64,000 nucleotides of DNA from Sphingomonas aerolata (lineage in GTDB: Bacteria > Pseudomonadota > Alphaproteobacteria > Sphingomonadales > Sphingomonadaceae): contig NZ_PZZN01000002.1 in the NCBI RefSeq assembly GCF_003046295.1, forward strand, positions 310,001 to 374,000. The letters are read 5' to 3'. The notes under the pieces are model-generated. The model was given only the letters and a program-made list of their open reading frames with translations, was not told the DNA's origin and made no database searches. The translations under genes were made by a program, and so were the position numbers. Shown here piece after piece: positions 9,968-18,790 of this stretch; positions within the stretch are counted from its first letter, which is position 1, and every line of letters begins with the position of its first letter.

Positions 9968-10504
9968 ATGGAGATCGGTGGGCTGATCGAGGCGGTGATC
10001 GATCGTGAGGGCGGGTACGGCGATCATCCGGCGGATCGCGGGGGGGCGACGCGGTTCGGGATTACGCAGGCGGTGGCGCGGGCGCATGGGTTTGTGGGGG
10101 ACATGCGGGTGTTTCCGCGGGCGGCGGCGGTCGCAATCTATCGGCAGGCTTACTGGATCGACCCCGGATATGAGGGGGTTGACCGGCTCGCGCCGGATAT
10201 TGCGGGCGAATTGTTCGATACCGGGGTGAATATGGGGCCGGCGGTCGCGAGCGGGTTTCTGCAGCGGGCGCTCAACGCGCTCAATCGCGGGGCGAGCGAT
10301 TATCCCGACCTCGTCGTCGATGGCCGGATCGGGCCGGGGACGCTCGCGGCGCTGGCGGGGTTTCTGAAGCGACGCGGGGCTGGGGGCGAGGCGGTGCTGC
10401 TGAAGGCGATCGAGGCACTGCAGGGCGAACGCTATGTCGCGCTGGCGGAGAGGCGGCCGGCGAACGAGGCGTTTCTTTACGGCTGGCTCGCCAACCGGGC
10501 GTGA
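9968..10504 (+). CDS. GH108-type endolysin (GTA-like lysozyme)
   Basis: Peptidoglycan hydrolase of 178 residues of the glycosyl hydrolase 108 family (formerly DUF847) with a C-terminal PG_binding_3-type region. The N-terminal catalytic segment is IDREGGYGDHPADRGGATRF with the presumed catalytic Glu at residue 14. GELFDTGVNMGP and DGRIGPGTLAAL follow, the latter typical of the peptidoglycan-binding half. There is no signal peptide, so it would need a holin to reach the wall. The next gene is a holin and overlaps or abuts it. This endolysin/holin order resembles the lysis pair of the Rhodobacter capsulatus gene transfer agent. Confidence 0.85.
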   Translation: MEIGGLIEAVIDREGGYGDHPADRGGATRFGITQAVARAHGFVGDMRVFPRAAAVAIYRQAYWIDPGYEGVDRLAPDIAGELFDTGVNMGPAVASGFLQRALNALNRGASDYPDLVVDGRIGPGTLAALAGFLKRRGAGGEAVLLKAIEALQGERYVALAERRPANEAFLYGWLANRA

Positions 10505-10536
10505 GGCGGAAAGCGCCACTTTTCCAGGGGGGTGTC

Positions 10537-10803
10537 ATGACGAGAGGCGTTGAGGAGGGGGCGGAGCTGCCCGCCGATCCGTGGGTGACGCGGGCGCGGC
10601 CGGGGTTCCTGTACGTGATGTACGCGTTGCTGCTGGGGGCGATCCCGGTGGGGCTGCTCGCGGCGGTGCGGCCGGCGGCGGCGCAGGCGATCGCGGCGGG
10701 CGTGGGGGCGTATCTGGGGGCGATCCCCGAGCCGCTCTATGCGCTCTTCGGGACGGGGTATCTGGGGTACACCGCGGCGCGTGAGTGGGGGAAGCGGCGG
10801 TGA
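10537..10803 (+). CDS. Three-TM holin of GTA type
   Basis: Small membrane protein of 88 residues. A hydrophilic start ([17 protein letters not shown]) is followed by hydrophobic stretches [19 protein letters not shown] and [17 protein letters not shown], and a shorter [15 protein letters not shown], ending with a basic tail EWGKRR. Size, topology and position directly after a GH108 endolysin fit the GTA_holin_3TM family, which forms holes to release the endolysin. A GTG that overlaps the endolysin stop is an alternative start 36 bases upstream. There are no other phage genes nearby. Confidence 0.78.
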   Translation: MTRGVEEGAELPADPWVTRARPGFLYVMYALLLGAIPVGLLAAVRPAAAQAIAAGVGAYLGAIPEPLYALFGTGYLGYTAAREWGKRR

Positions 10804-10839
10804 GCGGGGCTGGTATCGGAGCGGCGCGCGTGGCGTTCG

Positions 10840-10873
10840 GGGCTCTGGGTCCTGACGTTCGTCAGGATGACGT
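10840..10873. repeat. Short palindromic intergenic repeat (family B)
   Basis: A variant of the family-B hairpin element with loop GTTC instead of TTTC (CCTGACGTTCGTCAGGATGACG). It lies between the holin and hslV. Confidence 0.85.
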
Positions 10874-10991
10874 AAAGGGGGAAGGTAACCGGGAAGCTGA
10901 CAGGGAAGTCGAGCGGGAGGGTGAGGGGGTCGTGCAGGGGGTGGATGCAGCGGACCGTTGCGTGGTCGAAAGCGCACCCTACATCGCGGTC

Positions 10992-11558
10992 ATGAGTGCA
11001 AATGATCCCCACGCCATGCCGGTCTGGCACGGCACCACCATCCTTTCGGTCCGGCGCGGCGGCAAGGTCGTCGTGATCGGCGACGGCCAGGTCTCGATGG
11101 GCCAGACGGTCATGAAACCCAATGCGCGCAAGGTGCGGCGGCTCGGCGACGGGTCGGTGATCGGCGGGTTCGCCGGCGCAACCGCGGACGCCTTCACGCT
11201 GTTCGAACGGCTCGAACGCAAGCTGGAGCAGCATCAGGGGCAGTTGCTCCGGGCCGCGGTCGAGCTCGCCAAGGACTGGCGGACCGACAAGTTCCTGCGC
11301 AACCTCGAGGCGATGATGATCGTCGCGGACAAGGACGTGACGCTGATCCTGACGGGCAATGGCGACGTGCTCGAGCCCGAAAACGGCGTCGCGGCGATCG
11401 GGTCGGGCGGCAACTATGCGCTCGCCGCGGCGCGCGCGCTGGTCGAGTATGAGAGCGATGCGGAAGTGCTGTGCCGCAAGGCGATGGGAATCGCGTCAGA
11501 GCTCTGCGTGTACACCAATGACCGGCTGACCCTGGAGTCGATGGACTCGACCAGCTGA
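10992..11558 (+). CDS. hslV: ATP-dependent protease subunit HslV
   Basis: Proteasome-like peptidase of the HslVU complex, 188 residues, which degrades misfolded and regulatory proteins in the cytoplasm. The presumed catalytic N-terminal threonine is T15 in HGTTILSVR, exposed by removal of a 14-residue propeptide. [11 protein letters not shown] and the [14 protein letters not shown] segment are typical. The ATG at MSANDPH is chosen because it gives the usual short propeptide; another ATG 24 bases later is possible. hslU follows after 124 bases that are mostly filled by an inverted-repeat element. Confidence 0.95.
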   Translation: MSANDPHAMPVWHGTTILSVRRGGKVVVIGDGQVSMGQTVMKPNARKVRRLGDGSVIGGFAGATADAFTLFERLERKLEQHQGQLLRAAVELAKDWRTDKFLRNLEAMMIVADKDVTLILTGNGDVLEPENGVAAIGSGGNYALAAARALVEYESDAEVLCRKAMGIASELCVYTNDRLTLESMDSTS

Positions 11559-11569
11559 AGACCCGGAAG

Positions 11570-11669
11570 CCCCTCTCCTTCAGGGGAGGGGTTGGGGTGG
11601 GGGGCTTCATCAAGCGCTCCGCCCGCGGATAGTCCCCACCCCCAACCCCTCCCCTGAAGGGGAGGGGCG
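11570..11669. repeat. Inverted-repeat element between hslV and hslU
   Basis: Two arms face each other: CCCCTCTCCTTCAGGGGAGG with GTTGGGGTGGGG, and CCCCACCCCCAAC with CCCTCCCCTGAAGGGGAGGG. Each arm can fold on itself, and the two arms can also pair with each other over about 30 bases. The design, hairpin arms in inverted orientation around a short spacer, is the same as that of the other intergenic repeats in the window although the sequence differs. It sits in the transcript joining hslV and hslU. Confidence 0.85.
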
Positions 11670-11682
11670 AAGAAGAGTGATC

Positions 11683-12978
11683 ATGAACGACCAGCTTACC
11701 CCCAAGGCAATCGTCGCCGCGCTTGACGCGCATATCATCGGCCAGGCCGCCGCCAAGCGCGCGGTCGCGGTGGCGATGCGCAACCGGTGGCGGCGCCAGC
11801 AGCTCAGCGAGGATCTGCGCGACGAGGTGACGCCGAAGAACATCCTGATGATCGGGCCCACCGGCTGCGGCAAGACCGAGATCAGCCGGCGGCTGGCGAA
11901 GCTGGCCGATGCGCCGTTCGTCAAGGTCGAGGCGACCAAGTTCACCGAGGTCGGCTATGTCGGGCGCGACGTCGAGCAGATCGCGCGCGACCTGGTCGAG
12001 GAGGCGATCCGGCTGGAGAAGGAGCGCCGGCGGATCGCGGTGAAGGACAAGGCGGAGGAGGCGGCGATGGGCCGGCTGCTCGACGCGCTGGTCGGCAAGG
12101 ATTCGAGCACCGCGACGCGCGAGAGCTTCAAGCAGCGGTTCCTCGACGGGCATCTGAACGCCGCCGAGGTCGAGATCGAGGTCGAGCAGGCGCCGACCAC
12201 GCCGTTCGAGATCCCCGGCGGCGCGCCGCAGATGATCAACATCGGCGAGATGATGAAGTCGCTGGGCGGCGGGCAGCAGTTGAAGCGCCGCAAGCTGACG
12301 GTGACCGCGGCGTGGGACAAGCTGGTCGAGGAAGAGGCCGACAAGCGTCTCGACCAGGACGAGGTGAGCCGCGTCGCGCTGGCGGATGCCGAAGCGAACG
12401 GGATCGTGTTCCTCGACGAGATCGACAAGATCGCGGTCAGCGACGGGCGCGGCGGATCGGTGAGCCGCGAGGGCGTGCAGCGCGACCTGCTGCCGCTGAT
12501 CGAGGGGACGACGGTCGCGACCAAATACGGACCGATGAAGACCGACCATATCCTGTTCATCGCGAGCGGGGCGTTCCATGTCGCCAAGCCGAGCGACCTG
12601 CTGCCCGAGTTGCAGGGGCGTCTGCCGATCCGGGTCGAGCTGAAGGGCCTGACCGAGGGGGATTTCGTCGCGATCCTGTCGGACACCAAGGCGTCGCTGC
12701 CGCTGCAGTACAAGGCACTGATCGCCACCGAAGGCGTCGAGATCCGCTTCACCGAGGACGGCATCGCCGCGGTCGCGCGGATCGCGGCCGAAGTGAATGC
12801 CGAGGTCGAGAATATCGGCGCGCGGCGGCTGCAGACGGTGATGGAGAAGCTGCTCGAGGACGTCAGCTACAATGCCGAGGATCGCGGCGGGTCGAGCGTG
12901 GTGATCGACGGGGCGTATGTCGACAGCCAGCTGAAGGAGATTGCGCGGAATACGGATCTCAGCCGGTTCGTGCTTTAG
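11683..12978 (+). CDS. hslU: ATP-dependent protease ATPase subunit HslU
   Basis: AAA+ unfoldase (ClpY) that feeds substrates to HslV; 431 residues. Walker A GPTGCGKT is at residues 58-65, Walker B is in [10 protein letters not shown], and the pore motif GYVG appears in [10 protein letters not shown]. The intermediate domain with [12 protein letters not shown] and the C-terminal ending DLSRFVL, which inserts into HslV, are present. A GTG six bases upstream is possible, but the ATG (MNDQLTPK) fits known N-termini. A GAAGAAG site precedes it. Confidence 0.96.
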   Translation: MNDQLTPKAIVAALDAHIIGQAAAKRAVAVAMRNRWRRQQLSEDLRDEVTPKNILMIGPTGCGKTEISRRLAKLADAPFVKVEATKFTEVGYVGRDVEQIARDLVEEAIRLEKERRRIAVKDKAEEAAMGRLLDALVGKDSSTATRESFKQRFLDGHLNAAEVEIEVEQAPTTPFEIPGGAPQMINIGEMMKSLGGGQQLKRRKLTVTAAWDKLVEEEADKRLDQDEVSRVALADAEANGIVFLDEIDKIAVSDGRGGSVSREGVQRDLLPLIEGTTVATKYGPMKTDHILFIASGAFHVAKPSDLLPELQGRLPIRVELKGLTEGDFVAILSDTKASLPLQYKALIATEGVEIRFTEDGIAAVARIAAEVNAEVENIGARRLQTVMEKLLEDVSYNAEDRGGSSVVIDGAYVDSQLKEIARNTDLSRFVL

Positions 12979-13031
12979 TCTGGGGGTTTTCGGGTGCGTA
13001 CGGGGGCGGGGGTGCCATTGCGCTCTCCCGC

Positions 13032-13097
13032 TCCGTTCGTGCTGAGCGAAGTCGAAGCACTTGGGGCCGGCCCTTCGACTTCGCTCAGGGCGAACGG
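13032..13097. repeat. Inverted-repeat element, TTCG...CGAA type
   Basis: Arms CCGTTCGTGCTGAGCGAAGT and ACTTCGCTCAGGGCGAACGG are inverted around the spacer CACTTGGGGCCGGC, extended inward by CGAAG/CTTCG. Each arm can form a small TTCG...CGAA hairpin. It follows hslU and may act as a transcript end, although no T-run follows. Confidence 0.82.
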
Positions 13098-13123
13098 ATG
13101 GGGGGGCGGTTCCCGCCCTCTTC

Positions 13124-13205
13124 GTCATCTTGGGCTTGACCCAGGATCCAGAGTTACGGGCGGGGTCGCTTTTGGCTCTGGGTCCTGACTTTCGTCAGGA
13201 TGACG
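13124..13205. repeat. Paired palindromic repeat (families C and B inverted)
   Basis: The left arm is GTCATCTTGGGCTTGACCC followed by AGGATCCAGAG; the right arm is CTCTGGGTCCTGACTTTCGT followed by CAGGATGACG. The outer GTCAT/ATGAC and the inner CCAGAG/CTCTGG sequences are inverted, while each arm has its own hairpin. It fills the end of the gap between hslU and the next gene. Confidence 0.85.
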
Positions 13206-13226
13206 AGGGGGAGTGAGGGGCGTCGG

Positions 13227-13493
13227 CTACAGAATCACCGTTTGCGGGCGGGCGGCCTTCAGCGCGGCGAGGACCATGGTTTCCCAGATGGCGGGGTCGC
13301 CGGCGGCGGCCATGGTCTGGTCGGGTTCGCGCAAGGTGCGCAGGACCGCGAGCGCGTCGGGGAGATAGTCGGTCCAGGCGTCGTCGATCAGGCGCGACGC
13401 GGAGGCGGCGTCGCCGCCGGCATTGGCGCTGATCCGCTGGCCCGCCAGGACGCGGGCGATGCGTTCGGCGATCGGGGTATTCGAGACGTCCAT
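13227..13493 (-). CDS. Hypothetical protein
   Basis: An 88-residue soluble protein that I do not recognise. It starts MDVSNTPIAERIARVLAGQ and has no signal peptide, membrane helix or obvious motif; the composition suggests an all-helical small domain. It is the next gene on the same strand after the RhlE-type helicase, separated by 57 bases, and may be co-transcribed with it. A longer in-frame start exists 51 bases upstream but would run into the helicase end. Confidence 0.6.
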   Translation of the reverse strand: MDVSNTPIAERIARVLAGQRISANAGGDAASASRLIDDAWTDYLPDALAVLRTLREPDQTMAAAGDPAIWETMVLAALKAARPQTVIL

Positions 13494-13550
13494 CAGTCTT
13501 CTCCTCGCAGGTCTGCCTATAGCAAACCCGCGAGGCAAAGACATGGGGCC

Positions 13551-14984
13551 TTAGCGTGCCGAGCTGGGGCCGGCGCCGCGGCCCTGGCCGCCGGGGCGAC
13601 CGCCACCGGCCGGGCGACCACCGCCCTGGCCGCCGGGACGACCGCCGCCCTGGGGACGACCGCCGCCGCCACCCTGGCCACCGCCACCCTGACCGCCACG
13701 GCTCGCGCCCGCATAGTTGCGGCCGGTGGTGCCGGTCGCGCGGGGCGCGTGGGTGGCGCGGGGACGCGCGGGATCGCGCGGACGGTCGATCCGGACTTCG
13801 GGATCGGCGCCCATCGTCTTGACGCGCGTCTGCTTGATCTGGTTCGACAGGTTGACGAAATCGTCGGGCAGCGGGCGGACCGTCACCTTCTGGCGGGTGA
13901 TCCGCTCGATGTCGCGCAGATAGGCCTTCTCGTCATCCGCGCAGAACGCGACGGCGATGCCGCTGGCGCCCGCACGCGCGGTGCGGCCGATGCGGTGGAC
14001 GTACTGCTCGGCGACGTTGGGCAGCTCGAAGTTGATGACGTGGCTGACGCCCGAGACGTCGATGCCGCGCGCGGCGATGTCGGTCGCGATCAGGACCTTG
14101 ACCTTGCCCTGCTTGAATTCGCCGAGGGCACGCTCGCGCTGGCCCTGGCTCTTGTTGCCGTGGATCGCGTTCGAGGCGATGCCGTTGCCCGCGAGCAGCT
14201 TCACGACGCGGTCCGCGCCGTGCTTGGTACGCGTGAAGACGAGCGCGCGGTCGATCGCGGGATCACCCAGCGTGATCGTCAGCAAAGCCTGCTTTTCCGA
14301 CTGGTTGCAGAAGGTGACATACTGGTCGACGCGCTCCGCGGTGGTCGCGGCGGGCTTGACCGAGACGGTCTTCGGATCGAGCAGAAACTGCGAGGCGAGA
14401 TCGCGGATCGCGGTCGGCATCGTCGCCGAGAAGAACAGCGTCTGGCGCTTCTTCGGGAGCATGCGGACGATCTTCTTGAGCGCGTGGATGAAGCCGAGGT
14501 CCATCATCTGGTCGGCTTCGTCGAGCACGAGGATCTCGATCATCGACAGGTTGCAGAAGCCCTGCTCGATCAGGTCGATCAGGCGGCCCGGCGTGGCGAC
14601 GAGGATGTCGACGCCGCGGCTGAGGTCCTGGCGGTTCTTGTTGATGCTGGTGCCGCCGAACACGGTGGTCACCGACATCTTGCTGAACTGGCCATAGGCG
14701 CGTGCGCTGTCGGCGATCTGGCTGGCGAGTTCGCGCGTCGGCGCGAGGACGAGCATGCGGCAATGCGTCGGCAGGACGCGCTTCTGCGTCTCGGTCAGGC
14801 GCTGGATCGAGGGGAGCACGAACGCGGCGGTCTTGCCGGTGCCGGTCTGCGCGATGCCGAGCAGGTCGCCGCCCTCGAGCAGGATCGGGATCGACTGGGC
14901 CTGGATCGGCGTCGGCTCGGTATAGCCCTTGGCTTCGAGCGCGCGGACGAGGGGCTCGGCGAGGCCGAGGTTGGAAAAGGACAT
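13551..14984 (-). CDS. DEAD-box RNA helicase, RhlE type
   Basis: ATP-dependent RNA helicase of 477 residues, probably for rRNA maturation or RNA turnover, often cold-induced. Motifs in order are the Q motif (GYTEPTPIQ, residues 20-28), motif I AQTGTGKT (45-52), PTRELA, TPGRL, DEAD in VLDEADQMMD, SAT, and HRIGRTARAG. The last 75 residues form a Gly/Arg-rich tail with repeated GGGRP and GGQG units, typical of RNA-binding extensions in RhlE. About 225 untranslated bases separate it from the Crp/Fnr gene upstream. Confidence 0.92.
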   Translation of the reverse strand: MSFSNLGLAEPLVRALEAKGYTEPTPIQAQSIPILLEGGDLLGIAQTGTGKTAAFVLPSIQRLTETQKRVLPTHCRMLVLAPTRELASQIADSARAYGQFSKMSVTTVFGGTSINKNRQDLSRGVDILVATPGRLIDLIEQGFCNLSMIEILVLDEADQMMDLGFIHALKKIVRMLPKKRQTLFFSATMPTAIRDLASQFLLDPKTVSVKPAATTAERVDQYVTFCNQSEKQALLTITLGDPAIDRALVFTRTKHGADRVVKLLAGNGIASNAIHGNKSQGQRERALGEFKQGKVKVLIATDIAARGIDVSGVSHVINFELPNVAEQYVHRIGRTARAGASGIAVAFCADDEKAYLRDIERITRQKVTVRPLPDDFVNLSNQIKQTRVKTMGADPEVRIDRPRDPARPRATHAPRATGTTGRNYAGASRGGQGGGGQGGGGGRPQGGGRPGGQGGGRPAGGGRPGGQGRGAGPSSAR

Positions 14985-15210
14985 GAATAGTCTCTCAAAT
15001 GTGCCGGGCTCGCGAATCCACAGGAGGACGCGCGAGGGGCGTGGTGTTTTGACACCCCGCGTGAAAAGGGAAGCCCGTTTGAAACGACCGAGGCGGAGCC
15101 TGGACCTTGTTCAGGTCCGATCACGCTGCATGACACCTCGATGGCGGTCAGATGCGCGCGACCGGCCGAAAAGTCAAGAGTGGCCGGGTTGGGGGCGTTG
15201 GCCCAGGGCG

Positions 15211-15978
15211 TCAGGGGCGCGTCTGGGTCAGGTGGAGATAGCGTTCGTTGAATTCGGCGGCGTCGCGCAGCGCGCACCAGTCGACGACGCCGATCTGCCG
15301 CTTGCGCCGCGTGATCAGCCCGTCGGTCTCGAGCGCGCGGAGCACGCGGTTGACGTGGACCGGGGTCAGGCCGAGCGCATCGCCCATCTGTTCCTGAGTC
15401 ATCGGCAGTTCGTAGCTGCCGTCCGCGTCGCTGAGCGAGGAGGCGCGCAGCCGGGCGGAGAATTCGCAGAGCAGGTGCGCGAGCCGCATCTTGGCATTGC
15501 GGCGGCCGACGTTGAGCAGCCATTCGCGGTGGATCGACGCCTCGACCAGCGCCTCGATCCACAAGGCGGTGGCGATCTTCGGCGAGACCGCGACGATCTC
15601 GCGCAGTGCGGGGATCGGGATCTCGGCGACGGTGATCCGGGTCAGCGCCTGGACGTCGTGATCCGATTCCTCGAGGAACAGGTTCTGCAGATCGATGAAG
15701 TCGCCGGGCATCAGGATCGAGACGATCTCGCGCTCGCCGTCGGGGGTGAGCTTCTGGCGATAGGCGAAGCCGTCGATCACGAACGCGCAGCGCAGCGGGC
15801 GTTGCCCCTCGCGCAGCATATAGGTCGACTGGTCGATCGTGCGCAGCTTGCACGGCAGCGCCGCGATCGCCACGCGATCCGCCGCGCTCAGCTCGACCCG
15901 GGTCGCGAGCTTGGCAATCAGATGATCGGTGACGACGATGGGGTAATCCACATGCAGGCTCCGCTCGGGCGGGAGCAT
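15211..15978 (-). CDS. Crp/Fnr family transcriptional regulator
   Basis: DNA-binding regulator of 255 residues with an N-terminal cyclic-nucleotide-type sensor domain (roughly 30-150) and a C-terminal winged helix (about 165-235). The recognition region MTQEQMGDALGLTPVHVNRVLRALE fits the HTH_CRP pattern. There is no N-terminal cysteine cluster for an FNR-type iron-sulfur centre, so oxygen sensing through a cluster is unlikely. The ligand and targets are unknown. It is divergent from the DUF6894 gene with about 260 bases between them. Confidence 0.87.
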   Translation of the reverse strand: MLPPERSLHVDYPIVVTDHLIAKLATRVELSAADRVAIAALPCKLRTIDQSTYMLREGQRPLRCAFVIDGFAYRQKLTPDGEREIVSILMPGDFIDLQNLFLEESDHDVQALTRITVAEIPIPALREIVAVSPKIATALWIEALVEASIHREWLLNVGRRNAKMRLAHLLCEFSARLRASSLSDADGSYELPMTQEQMGDALGLTPVHVNRVLRALETDGLITRRKRQIGVVDWCALRDAAEFNERYLHLTQTRP

Positions 15979-16137
15979 ATCGAACTCTCAGTCGCCGGGT
16001 TAAGCATAGCTTGCCCAGAGGCGCCCTGCACTATCACAGGCGTTATAGTCTCGCTCAAACATAGGTTAGACGCGCATTTCGGAAATTGTCGGTTATTGTA
16101 AGAAAATGTCGGGTGCCTTGCGCTGCACGGGTGGCGC

Positions 16138-16163
16138 GGAACCGATCGTCGCGCAGGCGCGTA
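16138..16163 (+). promoter_or_regulatory. Possible EcfG-type promoter (GGAAC-N17-CGTA)
   Basis: A perfect -35 GGAAC is followed after 17 bases by CGTA, one base off the CGTT consensus of the alphaproteobacterial general stress sigma factor EcfG. It points at the DUF6894 gene 78 bases downstream. The mismatch makes this tentative. Confidence 0.35.
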
Positions 16164-16240
16164 GACGCCTTGCGAGAAACAGGGGCGAACGATGGGCGCG
16201 GCAGCGCCGGTCACCCCGGCCGTCGCGTCGAACGCACAGG

Positions 16241-16510
16241 ATGTCGCTGATGCCGCGATACAGATTTCAGATCGCCCTGCGCGGCGAGGTGATCGAGGAC
16301 CACGAGGGGATCGAGCTGGCGCACCGCGCGGCGGCGATCGAGCATGCGATCGTGGCGATGCGCGAGATGCTGGCGGAGGACATCCGCCAGGGCTGTGTCG
16401 ACCTGACGATGCGGATCGAGATCATCGAGGGTTGCGGTGCGACGGTCCACGTCGCCGACTGTGCCGCGGCGATGGCGGTCGGGACGATGCCGGCCCGCCG
16501 CCGCGCGTGA
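16241..16510 (+). CDS. DUF6894 family small protein
   Basis: An 89-residue protein with the layout of the DUF6894 family: MPRYRFQIALRGEVIEDHEG, then an alternating helix region ELAHRAAAIEHAIVAMREML and a beta-type VDLTMRIEIIEG. Function is unknown; related genes in alphaproteobacteria are frequent on accessory regions and are often stress-linked. Either ATG at MSLMPRY or MPRY may be the start. A possible EcfG-type promoter lies upstream. Confidence 0.72.
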   Translation: MSLMPRYRFQIALRGEVIEDHEGIELAHRAAAIEHAIVAMREMLAEDIRQGCVDLTMRIEIIEGCGATVHVADCAAAMAVGTMPARRRA

Positions 16511-16548
16511 GGCGCGGCGGGCGAGCCGACGATCCTTACCAGTGGGCC

Positions 16549-16962
16549 TTACCAGTGGCCGGTGTTGGGCATCGACGCCCAGGGCTCGGCGGGGTCGAGC
16601 CGGCCGTCCTGCAGCAGCTCGATCGAGATGTTGTCGGGGGTGCGGACGAACGCCATGTGGCCGTCGCGCGGCGGGCGGTTGATCGTCACGCCGGCGTCCT
16701 GGAGCCGCTGGCAGGTCTCGTAGATATTGTCGACGCGGTAGGCGAGATGGCCGAAATTGCGGCCTTCGCCATACTCTTCCGGATCCCAGTTGTGCGTCAG
16801 CTCGACCTCGGCGCTCTCGTCACCGGGCGCGGAGAGGAAGATCAGCGTGAAGCGACCCTGCTCGTTTTCGAGGCGGCGGGCCTCCTTCAGCCCGAGCAGC
16901 TCGAAGAACGCGATCGTCTTGGCCGGATCGGTGACCCGGATCATCGTGTGCAGATATTTCAT
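16549..16962 (-). CDS. gloA: Lactoylglutathione lyase (glyoxalase I)
   Basis: Isomerises the hemithioacetal of methylglyoxal and glutathione to S-lactoylglutathione, a detoxification step. The 137 residues form two VOC-type modules. The metal ligands expected from the E. coli enzyme are all present: H5, E54 (in VELTHNWD), H72 (in NFGHLAYRV) and E115 (in ISIELLQDG). The length and the absence of an insert fit the Ni/Co-dependent short class. It is convergent with the DUF6894 gene, 38 bases apart. Confidence 0.94.
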   Translation of the reverse strand: MKYLHTMIRVTDPAKTIAFFELLGLKEARRLENEQGRFTLIFLSAPGDESAEVELTHNWDPEEYGEGRNFGHLAYRVDNIYETCQRLQDAGVTINRPPRDGHMAFVRTPDNISIELLQDGRLDPAEPWASMPNTGHW

Positions 16963-17080
16963 GGACGGCCTTTTCGGGTTGGATCGCCGGTAGATAGGCG
17001 GCGCCCCGGCGGGGTTCCAGAGGGGCGGGTGGTGGCCGGGGCATTCGCCGTGGAGGCTGTCGCCGTGTCCTATCCTCCGT

Positions 17081-17178
17081 CCGTCATCCCCGCGGAGGCG
17101 GGGATCCAGAGGGGCGGACGGCGGTGGCCGGGCCGTGACGGTTGCCCGTCTGGGTTCCCGCCTTCGCGGGAATGACGG
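17081..17178. repeat. Inverted-repeat element, family A variant
   Basis: The left arm CCGTCATCCCCGCGGAGGCG runs into GGGATCCAGA; the right arm TCTGGGTTCCCGCCTTCGCG runs into GGAATGACGG. The arms are inverted over about 30 bases and each holds its own hairpin (CCCCGC...GCGGGG and TCCCGC...GCGGGA). It occupies the gap between gloA and the TPR gene. Confidence 0.85.
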
Positions 17179-17205
17179 TGGCGCGGGCGCGCCTGTCCCG
17201 GCGGA

Positions 17206-18018
17206 TCAGGGTTTGGGCAGGTCGAACTGGCGGAGCGCGGCGATGGCGTTGCGGGCGGTGGGGGTGTCGGGGGCGAGGCGGGCGGCTTCGGCCCAGGCGG
17301 CGCGGGCGCGGGTCTCGTCGCCGTCGCGCGCGGCGATGTTGCCCGCCTCGAGCTGGACCGAGGCGTCGTCGGGGGAGCGCTTGAGCGCCTCGGCGATGTC
17401 GCCGCGCGCCCGGGGCAGATTGCCCATCCGCCGCGCGAGCGTTGCCGACAGGAGCCAGGCGAGCGGATCGTCGCCCGCGGTGGTCAGTGCGAGATCGATA
17501 TCGGTGCGCGCCGAGGCGAGGTCGTCCGCCGCAACGAGCGCGCGGGCATGGTCGAGCCGTGCCTCGCCAAGCTGGAGCCCGGTCAGCGTCCCCGCGGTGA
17601 GCGCCGAATCGAGCGCGGTGCGCGCCTTGGTCGCCTCGCCCGCGGCGAGCCAGGCATTGCCGCCCTGCGCCCAATAGGTCGCGGCGCGATCGTCCTGCGC
17701 GAGCTGTGCGTCGCGCGCCGCGCTCTCGAATTCGGCGGCGGCGGCGGCCCAGTTCTTTTCCGCGGCAAAGGCGAGCCCGCCACAGTCGCGCGCCGCGGCG
17801 CCGCCGCCCGCCATCCGCCAGCGGCCCGCCTCGGCACGCGCGGCGACCGGATCGGTGGCGATCGTCGCGATGCAGCGCTGGAGCCGCGTGGCATCGTCGG
17901 CGGGGCCGGCGGCGGCGGGCCTGGGGGCCGGTGTCGCTGTCGGCTTGGCGGCAGGCTTTGTGGCGGGGCTGGCGGCCTGGGACAGGAGCAGCGCGGGGGC
18001 GAGCAGCATCAGGATCAT
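17206..18018 (-). CDS. Tetratricopeptide-repeat secreted protein
   Basis: A 270-residue protein with an N-terminal signal-like segment MILMLLAPALLLSQAAS, an Ala/Pro-rich linker (ATKPAAKPTATPAPRPAA), then helical TPR-like repeats such as WLLSATLARRMGNLPRARGD and ASVQLEAGNIAARDGDETRA. Such proteins usually act as periplasmic scaffolds. Its ATG overlaps the stop of the upstream alpha/beta hydrolase by four bases, so the two are co-translated. The partner and function are unknown. Confidence 0.75.
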   Translation of the reverse strand: MILMLLAPALLLSQAASPATKPAAKPTATPAPRPAAAGPADDATRLQRCIATIATDPVAARAEAGRWRMAGGGAAARDCGGLAFAAEKNWAAAAAEFESAARDAQLAQDDRAATYWAQGGNAWLAAGEATKARTALDSALTAGTLTGLQLGEARLDHARALVAADDLASARTDIDLALTTAGDDPLAWLLSATLARRMGNLPRARGDIAEALKRSPDDASVQLEAGNIAARDGDETRARAAWAEAARLAPDTPTARNAIAALRQFDLPKP

Positions 18019-18752
18019 AGGCGGGCGATCACATCCTCGACCGCGCGGATGATCAGCGCGATGTCGGAATCGCGTGACAGGCGGTGGTCGCCGTCCTTGA
18101 CGAGCAGTGTCTGCACATCGGCTGAACGAAGCAGCTCGGCGAGCCGGGTGGTGCGCAGCCACGGCACCGCCTTGTCGCGCTGGCCCTGGATCAGGCGGAC
18201 GGGGCAGGAGATCTCGATCCAGCCGAACATCAGCCGGTTCGCCTCGCCCGATGCCCAGAAGCCGCGGGTGTAGACGGTGGGTTCGGGCCCGTAGTCGTTG
18301 GCGCGTTCGAGCCGGCCCGCGCTGAGCAGCGTCAGCTTTTCCTCAGGGGTGAAGCCCCAGTCGGTGAAGTCGGGTGCGGGGGCGATGCCAACGAGGGCTG
18401 CGACCAGATCGGGGCGGGCCTTCGCCACCAGCAGCATCAGCCAGCCGCCGAGCGACGAACCGACGAGCACCGCGGGGCCGTCCGCCAAGGCCTCGAGCAT
18501 CGCGATCACGTCGTCGCGCCAGTCGACCAAAGTCTGATCCTCGAACGCGCCCTCGCTCCGGCCGCAGCCGCCATAGTCGAAGCGGAGATAGGCGCGGCCC
18601 TGCGATTTCGCCCAGGCCTCGAGCGTGACCGCCTTGGTGCCCGTCATGTCCGAGCCATAGCCCGACAGGAAGACGATCGTCGGTCCGGTGCCGGTCGTGT
18701 GGTGATAGGCGAGGCGGGGGCGGTCCGGCGCGGGGGTGGTGGTGTCGGTCAT
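18015..18752 (-). CDS. Alpha/beta hydrolase (ABHD10-like)
   Basis: Cytoplasmic serine hydrolase of 245 residues. The nucleophile elbow is GSSLGG, the oxyanion segment is SGYGSDMTG, and the acid and histidine of the triad are likely in QGQRDKAVP and DGDHRLSR. The FDYGGCGRSEG segment resembles the ABHD10 palmitoyl-thioesterase/glucuronide esterase group. The true substrate cannot be read from sequence. It is the first gene of a two-gene unit with the TPR protein. The ATG at MTDTTTP is preferred over a codon 18 bases upstream. Confidence 0.8.
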   Translation of the reverse strand: MTDTTTPAPDRPRLAYHHTTGTGPTIVFLSGYGSDMTGTKAVTLEAWAKSQGRAYLRFDYGGCGRSEGAFEDQTLVDWRDDVIAMLEALADGPAVLVGSSLGGWLMLLVAKARPDLVAALVGIAPAPDFTDWGFTPEEKLTLLSAGRLERANDYGPEPTVYTRGFWASGEANRLMFGWIEISCPVRLIQGQRDKAVPWLRTTRLAELLRSADVQTLLVKDGDHRLSRDSDIALIIRAVEDVIARL

Positions 18753-18790
18753 GCGCGGGGCTTTAGCCAAAGCGGGCGGGTGGGGATAGG

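Noticed and set aside
9596..10803. Remnant prophage
   Set aside because: Only the lysis pair is present. No integrase, capsid, tail or att-like repeats were seen, so a GTA-like pair fits better.
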